64,000 bases of DNA, taken from contig NZ_CP133262.1 in the NCBI RefSeq assembly GCF_030915405.1, positions 1,364,001-1,428,000 on the forward strand, given 5' to 3'. Below are positions 1 to 7,106 of the stretch, one piece after another. The position numbers and the translations under genes were made by a program. Each line of letters opens with the position of its first letter. The stretch's first letter is position 1. The stretch is from Neobacillus nitrireducens. Its GTDB lineage: Bacteria > Bacillota > Bacilli > Bacillales > Cytobacillaceae. The notes beneath the pieces are model-generated. The model had not been told where the DNA came from. It searched no databases and saw only the letters and a program-made list of their open reading frames with translations.

Positions 1-1352
1 ATGCCAGTTTTCTCCCGTTCTTCTCGTTCCAGCTGGGCAATCCACGTTTTCCCATTACGGCTGGCATCACGGTATTGATCAAGCTGGGCATTATACCCGT
101 CGCGAATCATATTGCCTTCTTTTAAGGAAAGTGGTGGATTTTCTACTATCGCTTGTTCCAATAAATCAGTGATTTCTTCACATGGATCAAGAAGTTCAGC
201 CATTTGGTTCACTTTGTCATTCTTCATTCCTTGCAGGATTTGTTGTAAAAATGGAACCTGCATTAACGAACGCTTTAATTGCACCAAATCACGGGCATTT
301 ATATTCCCAAACGCTACCCTGCCCGCTAATCGTTCTAAATCATAAACTTCCTTCAGCTTTTCACGAAGCTCTTGGCGTTCAAAATAATAAGACATCAGGA
401 CGTCAACGATTGATTGACGTGATTCAATTTCTTTTTTATTGATTAACGGCCGGTCAATCCAGTGCTTTAACATCCTTCCGCCCATGGCGGTCATCGTCTC
501 ATCAAGTAGCCATAATAATGAACCTTTTTTCCCTTTGGAACGAATCGTTTCCGTTAATTCTAAATTGCGCTTTGAATAGTAATCAATTTTCATATATTGA
601 TGGATTTGATAGGTGGTCACTGGTTGAAGGTGATCCAAACTTCTTTTTTGAGACCGATATAAATAGTTAAAAAGCCTCGCAATTGCTGTCTTTAACTTTT
701 CTTGATTTAAATCTTTGAGCAGATGCGCATAATTCATATCTATTGAACTATTATCTTCAAATGAAATGGCAAGGACATCCCGTTCACGAAGCTTCTTCTG
801 AAGTTCTCCGTCAAAGCTGCTAGCGACAACGACTTCCTTCGCACTTAATACAGCTAGCTCATTTAAAACTTCATCAAAATTATTCGATAACAATGTTACG
901 CGGCTTTCACCAGTTGAGATATCATTGTAGGCAAATCCATAGGTTTGATCATCAAAGCTTGTAATCGAGGCAATATAGTTATTCTCTTTGTCATTTAACC
1001 CCTTGCCCTCCATCACCGTGCCCGGTGTGATCAATTGGACAACTTCCCTTTTAACCATACCTTTGGTCAGCTTCGGGTCTTCAACTTGCTCACAAATGGC
1101 CACTTTATAGCCTTTGGAAATAAGCTGTTCCACATAGTTCGCTGCTGCATGGTATGGAACGCCGCACATTGGAATCCGTTCATCGGTTCCACCCTGGCGG
1201 CTTGTTAACGTTATTTCTAATTCTTGAGATGCTTTAATCGCATCATCAAAAAACATTTCATAAAAATCGCCTAAGCGAAAAAATAAAAAGGCATCTTGAT
1301 AATCTGCCTTAACGGTTAAGTATTGCTGTATCATCGGCGTATATGCAGCCAT
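1..1352 (-). CDS. mutS: DNA mismatch repair protein MutS, N-terminal part (runs off left edge)
   Basis: Mismatch-recognition ATPase that binds mispairs and recruits MutL. An open frame runs from an ATG at 1352 (preceded by GGAGGT, 7 bases upstream) to the window edge, giving about 450 residues, roughly half of a normal MutS of about 860-900. The protein opens [12 protein letters not shown] and continues with [15 protein letters not shown], the mismatch-binding domain I containing the conserved Phe-x-Glu element. The connector and lever domains follow, with [12 protein letters not shown] near residues 300-310. The ATPase domain must lie outside the window. Short plus-strand frames over 112-442 are shadows of this gene. 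The identification is secure. Confidence 0.96.
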   Translation of the reverse strand, partial: MAAYTPMIQQYLTVKADYQDAFLFFRLGDFYEMFFDDAIKASQELEITLTSRQGGTDERIPMCGVPYHAAANYVEQLISKGYKVAICEQVEDPKLTKGMVKREVVQLITPGTVMEGKGLNDKENNYIASITSFDDQTYGFAYNDISTGESRVTLLSNNFDEVLNELAVLSAKEVVVASSFDGELQKKLRERDVLAISFEDNSSIDMNYAHLLKDLNQEKLKTAIARLFNYLYRSQKRSLDHLQPVTTYQIHQYMKIDYYSKRNLELTETIRSKGKKGSLLWLLDETMTAMGGRMLKHWIDRPLINKKEIESRQSIVDVLMSYYFERQELREKLKEVYDLERLAGRVAFGNINARDLVQLKRSLMQVPFLQQILQGMKNDKVNQMAELLDPCEEITDLLEQAIVENPPLSLKEGNMIRDGYNAQLDQYRDASRNGKTWIAQLEREEREKTG

Positions 1353-1566
1353 AATGACCTCCACTATAAAAAAGACTTTCGAGTATGTTCGACAAATAAT
1401 TATAACATACTTCGTGAAGAGTTTTTTAGGAAGAATAACCCTAATTATGCAATAGGAAAAATGGAAATAATTATCATTTCAGAAGAGGAGTAAACGTAAT
1501 TCTAACGAATATAATTACATATAGAACAACATGTTAAAGGAAAACAATGATAAAGGTGGTGGCAAA

Positions 1567-2310
1567 ATGAGTGGAATATTTGGCCGTAGTTACCAAAACT
1601 ATGATTTTGAAATGTTTTCAATCAGTCATTTGGTTATGATTGCAATCTTACTCCTCGTATCTACCTGCCTTTTCCTTTTTAGAACTAAAATGAAGGACAT
1701 GCACTGGAGACGAACGGAAATCGGGGTTGCTATATCCCTCATTATAATAGAAGTTTCTTATCATTTATGGATGATCCTGACTGGAAGCTGGAATGTTAGT
1801 CACGCCATCCCTTTAGAATTGTGCAGCATTAGTCTAATATTAACAGTCATTTTATTGTTAACTAAGAAAAAAATAATCTATGAAATTTTATTATTCACAG
1901 CATTATTAGGTGCGACTCAGGCATTTATTACTCCATCACTAAATTACGATTTCCCGCATTTTCGGTTTTTCCATTTCTTTTATACACATTTAATGGAAAT
2001 CTCGGTGCCACTTTATTTTACATGGGTAAAGGGCTATCGACCGACGATCTGGTCTGTATTTAAATTATTTATCTTCTTGAACGTGTTAATGCCGATCATT
2101 ATGTTGATCAATAGTCTGGTAGACGGAAATTATATGTTCTTAAGTCATAAACCGGACACTGCTAGTTTAATGGATGTTTTAGGACCTTATCCGTGGTATA
2201 TTTTTTCGTTAGAAGGTTTATTAATAGGGCTCAGTTTAATCGTCTGGTTGATATTTCGTGAAAAGACGGCGAGAAAAACCAAAGTAGCCAGACACCTACC
2301 AATTCAATAA
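1567..2310 (+). CDS. YwaF-like integral membrane protein (TIGR02206 family)
   Basis: A 247-residue polytopic membrane protein with about seven hydrophobic segments and an aromatic-rich middle (FPHFRFFHFFYTHLMEIS). It resembles Bacillus subtilis YwaF and the TIGR02206/TMEM164-like family, whose function is not established. The ATG at 1567 is chosen because AAAGGTGGT sits just upstream. An ATG further upstream at 1531 has no such site and would add a charged tail. It is divergent from mutS and followed by the tRNA region. Family assignment is from remembered similarity, so the function is left open. Confidence 0.8.
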   Translation: MSGIFGRSYQNYDFEMFSISHLVMIAILLLVSTCLFLFRTKMKDMHWRRTEIGVAISLIIIEVSYHLWMILTGSWNVSHAIPLELCSISLILTVILLLTKKKIIYEILLFTALLGATQAFITPSLNYDFPHFRFFHFFYTHLMEISVPLYFTWVKGYRPTIWSVFKLFIFLNVLMPIIMLINSLVDGNYMFLSHKPDTASLMDVLGPYPWYIFSLEGLLIGLSLIVWLIFREKTARKTKVARHLPIQ

Positions 2311-2375
2311 CATCAATATTTTTATTGACCTTTTGCCATTAACAAATTATAATAAATAACGTTCCTTAATTAGTT

Positions 2376-2402
2376 GTCTCAGTAGCTCAGTAGGATAGAG
2401 CA
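2376..2402 (+). pseudogene. Duplicated 5' half of the tRNA-Arg gene
   Basis: These 27 bases are identical to the first 27 bases of the intact tRNA-Arg that starts 152 bp downstream. They cover the acceptor 5' strand and the D-arm. After position 2402 the sequences diverge completely, and no anticodon stem, T-arm or matching acceptor 3' strand follows. This is therefore a truncated copy, not a second tRNA. Such fragments are often left by site-specific integration or by unequal recombination. Confidence 0.85.
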
Positions 2403-2527
2403 CGATCGAATATGCTTCATTGATTTACTTCAGCGTACTAATCGAGCTGCATCTTGAATAATCTTTCAGAGATTAGGACGACATTTCTAATTGTGAGTTA
2501 GGAACAAAGTAATTTTTCTTTATATTT

Positions 2528-2601
2528 GTCTCAGTAGCTCAGTAGGATAGAGCAACAGTTTCCTAAACTGTAGGTCGGAGGTTCGAATCCTCTCTGGGAC
2601 A
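2528..2601 (+). tRNA. tRNA-Arg (anticodon CCT)
   Basis: A 74-nt cloverleaf. The acceptor strands GTCTCAG and CTGGGAC pair, with one G-U, and the discriminator base is A. A D-arm with AGCTCAGTAGGATAGAGC, an anticodon stem ACAGT/ACTGT around the loop TTCCTAA, and a T-arm GGAGG-TTCGAAT-CCTCT complete it. The anticodon CCT reads the Arg codon AGG. CCA is not encoded. A strong terminator follows directly. Confidence 0.96.
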
Positions 2602-2605
2602 TACC

Positions 2606-2634
2606 AAAACCCTTGCCATGGCAAGGGTTTTTTG
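2606..2634 (+). terminator. Intrinsic terminator of tRNA-Arg
   Basis: A perfect 12-bp stem, AAAACCCTTGCC against GGCAAGGGTTTT with a two-base loop, followed by TTTTGTTTT, four bases after the tRNA 3' end. Confidence 0.92.
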
Positions 2635-2744
2635 TTTTACAAAGTTCATTATTTGAGCTAACCTTTTTCTTCAGTGAAATAAACAAAGGATTGTCAGGTA
2701 GTTTTACAACTACAAACAATCCCTTTTGTGATTTTCAAAATAAA

Positions 2745-3293
2745 TTATATTTGTTTAATAGCGTTACCTTTTTTTAAATGCTTTTTCATCGCTTTAATCA
2801 AGTAACCGCCTTTAAATTTACGTGGTTCGTAAGAGATGATGAATGCTTTTGGCTCGTGTTCTTCAATTAAATCCATTACTTCATTTTCGCGGTTCCGCTT
2901 TGTTAGTATTTCTAATTGAAATCTTTTACTATCACGACCCATCCCTTCAAAGACGGTAACTCCGAATCCTTTATTTCTTAATATAGAAATTAGTTCTTCA
3001 TTCATTTCCATTAAATTTACAACTAAACAAGTGTAACCAATAGCTAGCTTATTTTCTATCCTTGTTCCAATAAATAATCCTACTCCAAAACCTACAGCAT
3101 AAACGATCATTTCAGCCATGCTTTGATGCCCCGAAAAAACTAGGGAAAGACCGAATACATAAATTAGGGCCTCCAATGTTCCAAATGTTGAAGCAGCAAC
3201 ACTCATATTCTTGACTAGAAAGATGGTCCGAAGTGTCAAAATAGGGACATAGAGTAATTGAAGAGCAAAAATTAAAATAATATTTGTTAGCAT
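2745..3293 (-). CDS. UPF0316 / DUF2179 membrane protein (YebE-like)
   Basis: A 182-residue protein with about three N-terminal membrane helices (residues 1-75) and a soluble C-terminal DUF2179-type domain. That domain includes NKGFGVTVFEGMGRDSKR and FIISYEPRKFKGGYL. The layout and length match Bacillus UPF0316 proteins such as YebE. The cellular role is unknown. DUF2179 domains also occur in YitT-type membrane proteins and are suspected small-ligand sensors. The start has GGGGAG upstream. Confidence 0.85.
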   Translation of the reverse strand: MLTNIILIFALQLLYVPILTLRTIFLVKNMSVAASTFGTLEALIYVFGLSLVFSGHQSMAEMIVYAVGFGVGLFIGTRIENKLAIGYTCLVVNLMEMNEELISILRNKGFGVTVFEGMGRDSKRFQLEILTKRNRENEVMDLIEEHEPKAFIISYEPRKFKGGYLIKAMKKHLKKGNAIKQI

Positions 3294-3479
3294 ATGTAAC
3301 TCCCCTCTGTTAATTGAACTTTTATGTATTTGTGTTTCATCAATATAAGTCCATTCATTTTACCATGAGAGGGAAGAGACATCATCTAAAATATTTCGAA
3401 CTTTATGCCCCTTTTTACAAACATAGAATTTCAATTATTAAGTTTCTTCACTTTATGGAGCCATGTTTAATCCTACTCT

Positions 3480-3689
3480 TTATCGTGCAACTTTTGGTGG
3501 TTGGCACACGTCACATTTGCGCTGGTTATTATTTTTAAATTTCGTAAATGTTTTTTCAAAGTTGCTGCCACATGCACATTTAAATAATAACTTTTGAGAA
3601 AAACCGTGATATTCCGTCGATAATAACTTACTTTCTGAATTGTTCTCCACAAATTCTTTAATTTTACCAATCGTCCATCGTTTATTCAT
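3480..3689 (-). CDS. Small Cys-containing protein resembling a homing-endonuclease-associated domain (probable remnant)
   Basis: A 69-residue protein from an ATG with GGAGGA eight bases upstream. It reads WTIGKIKEFV, then an acidic helix, then FKCACGSNFEKTFTKFK and a closing CDVC, giving a C-x-C...C-x2-C zinc-ribbon pattern. The pattern recalls the DNA-binding modules found with phage and intron HNH homing endonucleases, but no nuclease domain follows. It is probably the surviving N-terminal module of such a gene. It lies about 0.9 kb from the tRNA scar. Confidence 0.5.
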   Translation of the reverse strand: MNKRWTIGKIKEFVENNSESKLLSTEYHGFSQKLLFKCACGSNFEKTFTKFKNNNQRKCDVCQPPKVAR

Positions 3690-3725
3690 TCTCTAATTCC
3701 TCCAAGATTTTATGTTTTATATACC

Positions 3726-4688
3726 TTAAGTGGTTTGCTCTCTATATTCCTTTGGCGTCCGACCATACTTCCCTTTAAAAATCCGATAAAAATAACTGAT
3801 ATTATCATAACCCACTTGCTCCACTATTGCCCCAATCGATAAATCCGTTCCATCTAGCAGTTCTTTCGCCTTAACCAATCGTCGCTCCTGTAGCAGCTCT
3901 TTAAATGTACGAGTAGTCCCCTTTTTGATTGTTTTACTTAGACCATAGTGAGACTGTTTTAATCGATCTGCTAATTCATATAACGAGGCATCCTTGAAAT
4001 GGTCTTCTATATACTTGAGTGATTCTACGATCAAATAATGATGGATGGAAGCCTCCTCTTTTCGCTCTACCTTATCGGAATTTTTGATGAGCTCAATCAT
4101 GAAAAGACCCATATAAAGCTTAATGCTAGACTCTGAGAACGTAGATGAATGCATTATTTCTTCGATTATTTTCCCAATCAAATCTTGAATTGCGAGTACA
4201 TCAGCAACCTTATAATAAAGAAATTGACCGTTCTGTGTATTGTTGTATAAGCTATTGATCAGAAAATCACTAACAATGTTCTCGGAACTTAAAAACGAAA
4301 AAATAAAGTCGAAAAAAGCAGGACGAATGATGAAATTAATGACAATGTCTTCCTCGGTACAGGCTTTAATCTCATGTTCAATGTGCTGATTTAATAAGAG
4401 AAGTTCTCCTTTTTTTAAGGTAATCTCTCTTCCGCCAACGGTTTGATTCAATTCCCCGTTATAGACATAATTTACTTCGATATAATCGTGTTTATGTAAA
4501 GGAAAATCAACAAATCTAGTATGTTTCCGTACCATGATCATCTTATCTTTGCTTAGGAACTTTTCACTTTCAATAATAAAATTAGTGTTACTAGTATAAA
4601 GATCTTTACTTACCTTCGTTTGCTGTTCAAGGATAATTTTCTCCTCATCTGTTATCTGCATAAGCTCGTTTAGAAGATCTTGATTCAT
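3726..4688 (-). CDS. AraC-family regulator with cupin sensor domain
   Basis: A 320-residue transcription factor. Residues about 55-120 form a cupin-like sugar-sensing domain (FVDFPLHKHDYIEVNYVYNG, then GELLLLNQHIEHEI). The last 100 residues carry the double helix-turn-helix of AraC/XylS, ending in NISYFYRIFKGKYGRTPKEYRE. It lies directly downstream of the fucO terminator and has its own ribosome site (AGGTGAAATAA), so it is transcribed separately. Its location suggests control of the fucO/rhaD genes, as RhaS/RhaR do in enterobacteria; this is inferred from position only. Confidence 0.88.
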   Translation of the reverse strand: MNQDLLNELMQITDEEKIILEQQTKVSKDLYTSNTNFIIESEKFLSKDKMIMVRKHTRFVDFPLHKHDYIEVNYVYNGELNQTVGGREITLKKGELLLLNQHIEHEIKACTEEDIVINFIIRPAFFDFIFSFLSSENIVSDFLINSLYNNTQNGQFLYYKVADVLAIQDLIGKIIEEIMHSSTFSESSIKLYMGLFMIELIKNSDKVERKEEASIHHYLIVESLKYIEDHFKDASLYELADRLKQSHYGLSKTIKKGTTRTFKELLQERRLVKAKELLDGTDLSIGAIVEQVGYDNISYFYRIFKGKYGRTPKEYREQTT

Positions 4689-4769
4689 TTATTTCACCTG
4701 TTTCCCTAGTTCAAAGTTCGATGTTTCTTAACTATAAGTTAAATGATATTACTCTTCAACCGCCTATAC

Positions 4770-4799
4770 AAAAAAATGTGCTCCTTTTTCAGGAACACA
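4770..4799 (-). terminator. Intrinsic terminator after fucO
   Basis: Read on the minus strand, TGTGTTCC pairs with GGAGCACA (one G-T) and is followed by a run of T. It lies 28 bp past the fucO stop codon. Confidence 0.85.
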
Positions 4800-4826
4800 C
4801 CTTGAATATATTGTTATTTTATTTAT

Positions 4827-5972
4827 TTATAAAATCTCCATAAACATTGCAATAACTTCTTCTTTCGTTGGCTGGAATGGATTGCCTGGTGCACAAGCAT
4901 CGTTTAATGAGTTTACTGCCAGTTTTTCTAGATCCACTTCATTTACACCTAACTCCGCTAGTTTACTAGGGATTCCTACTTCTTTTGAAAGTGCCTTAAT
5001 GGCTTCAATTACCTCTTCAGCACATTGTTCATCTGTTTTTCCTGCTACGTCAATGCCAGCCGACTTAGCGATTGCACGGAATTTTCTAGGTTCACGTTTG
5101 GCATTTTCTCTTTCCACAATCGGCAGAAGCATTGCATTACATACACCATGTGGTAAATCATACACGCCTCCAAGCTGGTGAGCCATGGCATGAACAAATC
5201 CAAGGCCTGCATTGTTAAAGGCAATTCCTCCTAAGAACATAACATAGGTCATTTGTTCACGAGCTTCAATATCATGTCCGTTTTTAACCGCACGCGGTAA
5301 ATAATTAAAGATGATTTCAACTGCTGCAAGTGCAGTTGCATCGGTTACAGCGTATGCACCTGGGGTGACAATTGCTTCAATCGCATGTGTTAAAGCATCC
5401 ATTCCAGTTGCGGCTGTTAATGCTGCTGGCTTATCCACCATCAATTCAGGATCATTGACAGCGATTGTTACTAAACTATTTTTATCAACCATAACCATCT
5501 TTACTTCACGTTCTTTATCGGTGATAACATAGTTAATCGTAAATTCACTGGATGTCCCTGCTGTTGTATTTACTGCAATAATTGGAATCGATTTATTTTT
5601 TGTTTTTCCAACACCTTCATAATCACGGATATCTCCGCCATTAGTTACATAAAGACCTACTGCTTTTGCTGTATCCTGTGGTGAACCACCGCCAACTGAT
5701 ACAAGACAATCACATTCATTTGTTTTAAAAACATCGACACCGGTATATACGTTTTCAATGGTTGGATTTGGCTTTACTTCATCATAAACAATGTATTCAA
5801 GACTAATAGAATCTAATTCAGCTAAAACTTTTCCAGCAACTCCGTTTTGACTTAAAAATTTATCAGTAACTACCATAGCCTTTTTAAAGCCAAGGTCTTT
5901 TACTAGTGGAGCTAACTCCTTTAAACAGCCTCTACCAAACAGATTTGTACTTGGAACATAATAAACACTCAC
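4827..5972 (-). CDS. fucO: Iron-containing alcohol dehydrogenase, probable L-lactaldehyde reductase (FucO-like)
   Basis: A 381-residue group III metal-dependent alcohol dehydrogenase. It shows the NAD-binding signature SVGGGSPQDTAKA at about residue 93. Metal ligands lie in GMDALTHAIEA and GFVHAMAHQLGG...LPHGVCNAML. In rhamnose and fucose catabolism this enzyme reduces L-lactaldehyde to L-1,2-propanediol with NADH. The specific role rests on its place just downstream of rhaD, because close relatives reduce other aldehydes. The start is GTG with AGGAGG seven bases upstream. A terminator-like hairpin lies between it and rhaD, so its expression may be lower or separate. Confidence 0.85.
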   Translation of the reverse strand: MSVYYVPSTNLFGRGCLKELAPLVKDLGFKKAMVVTDKFLSQNGVAGKVLAELDSISLEYIVYDEVKPNPTIENVYTGVDVFKTNECDCLVSVGGGSPQDTAKAVGLYVTNGGDIRDYEGVGKTKNKSIPIIAVNTTAGTSSEFTINYVITDKEREVKMVMVDKNSLVTIAVNDPELMVDKPAALTAATGMDALTHAIEAIVTPGAYAVTDATALAAVEIIFNYLPRAVKNGHDIEAREQMTYVMFLGGIAFNNAGLGFVHAMAHQLGGVYDLPHGVCNAMLLPIVERENAKREPRKFRAIAKSAGIDVAGKTDEQCAEEVIEAIKALSKEVGIPSKLAELGVNEVDLEKLAVNSLNDACAPGNPFQPTKEEVIAMFMEIL

Positions 5973-6017
5973 AATTCTTCCTCCTTTAGTTTGTTCATTA
6001 TTTCACAATTTTATTTT

Positions 6018-6044
6018 TAAACGAAGGGACAAAAATGTCCCTTC
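6018..6044 (-). terminator. Hairpin terminator between rhaD and fucO
   Basis: GAAGGGAC and GTCCCTTC (6023-6030 / 6037-6044) form a perfect 8-bp stem, followed on the minus strand by GTTTAAAAATAAAA. The T-run is interrupted, so partial read-through into fucO is plausible. Confidence 0.75.
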
Positions 6045-6062
6045 ATTTTGAAAAACCATAAC

Positions 6063-6896
6063 TTATAATTTTAGGATGCCAGCTCTTGGAACTACCTTGA
6101 ATGCATCAGCCAAATCTTGAAGCTGTTGATCTGATATTGTTTGTTTCTTTCCACCTTGGGCACAAACAATCGTATAAACCTGGGCCGCTTTTTCAGCTGT
6201 TTCAATCAAACCAAATGTTTCATCCATTGTTGCGCCAGCTCCGAAAATACCATGATGCGGCCAAACTACTAGGCGGATATGTTCCATTTTCTCTGCAGTT
6301 GCTTCGCCAATTTCATTGGTTCCAGGTATAATCCAAGGGATAACACCGACACCATCAGGAAAAACAACAATACATTCGGTACACATTTCCCAAAGTGTTT
6401 TCGTAAATTCTTCTTCCTTCAAACTATGTGTAAATGTCATCGCTAAGAGATGTGTGGCGTGACAGTGCATGATCACACGATGATTTTTGTCTACTGCTAA
6501 TCGCTTCATATGATTCATTAAATGTGTTGGCAACTCACTAGTTGCTACACCGCCATCTTCTAGACCCCACAGAATTTCGTAGCTTTTGCCATCTGCAGCA
6601 ATGCGAATGACTCCCAGGTTAGAAGCAGGATCCTCTTTTACATTTTTAAAGAACTTCCCTGAACCTGTTACTGCAAAATATCTTCCTGCCAGCTCAGAAG
6701 CATCAAAATTCATGGTTACTGTTCTTACAACATTATCAACGTCCAAGTAAGGTAAAACTTCATATTCATTTAACAAGTAACTAATATTTCCGCCATTCCG
6801 TTCATCCCAGCCTAATCGATATAGGTTCGAAGTTGCTTCAATCATTTCATGTAAAAATGGTGCCGTATATATTAAATTCCTCATTGCTAAACTCAT
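6063..6896 (-). CDS. rhaD: Rhamnulose-1-phosphate aldolase
   Basis: A 277-residue class II aldolase that splits L-rhamnulose-1-phosphate into dihydroxyacetone phosphate and L-lactaldehyde. The zinc-site motif HCHATH at about residues 143-148 and a later PHHGIFGAG give the three His ligands known in Escherichia coli RhaD. TSELPTH carries the catalytic Glu region, and GNISYLL and VTGSGKFF form the phosphate-binding area. The length matches the E. coli enzyme (274). Many Bacillus species use a fused aldolase-dehydrogenase instead, so this stand-alone form plus fucO points to lactaldehyde reduction. A possible DeoR operator lies upstream. Confidence 0.95.
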   Translation of the reverse strand: MSLAMRNLIYTAPFLHEMIEATSNLYRLGWDERNGGNISYLLNEYEVLPYLDVDNVVRTVTMNFDASELAGRYFAVTGSGKFFKNVKEDPASNLGVIRIAADGKSYEILWGLEDGGVATSELPTHLMNHMKRLAVDKNHRVIMHCHATHLLAMTFTHSLKEEEFTKTLWEMCTECIVVFPDGVGVIPWIIPGTNEIGEATAEKMEHIRLVVWPHHGIFGAGATMDETFGLIETAEKAAQVYTIVCAQGGKKQTISDQQLQDLADAFKVVPRAGILKL

Positions 6897-6981
6897 GTAT
6901 ATTTCTCTCCCTTATTAATAAATTGTTTTTATATTATTTTCTTTACTTATCTTCTTCACATTTACATCATAACTCCACAAC

Positions 6982-7004
6982 CAACATAAATCAACATAAA
7001 CAAA
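6982..7004 (-). promoter_or_regulatory. Direct repeat upstream of rhaD, candidate DeoR-type operator
   Basis: On the plus strand CAACATAAAT is followed immediately by CAACATAAAC and then AAAG, a 10-bp direct repeat about 90-110 bp upstream of the rhaD start. Similar TTTATGTTG / TTTGTTTTAT elements lie upstream of the deoR-family gene at 42.1 kb. DeoR-family repressors commonly bind AT-rich direct repeats. The function is inferred. Confidence 0.45.
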
Positions 7005-7083
7005 GATATATTCTTTGTATATTTTTGTTTAATTACCATTTTTGTCACAAAAGTTATTTTGTTTACTTTTGATTATCCGAAAA

Positions 7084-7106
7084 AACAGACCTAAAAGGTC
7101 TGTTTA
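7084..7106 (-). terminator. Terminator overlapping the end of the GH78 gene
   Basis: AAACAGACCT and AGGTCTGTTT form a perfect 10-bp stem, followed on the minus strand by TTTTTT. The hairpin contains the TAG stop codon and the last codons of the rhamnosidase gene. Confidence 0.88.

Noticed and set aside
2531..2719. A minus-strand frame across the tRNA and its terminator
   Set aside because: It is antisense to a convincing tRNA and terminator, and the peptide has the RGFEPPT signature typical of mistranslated tRNA genes.
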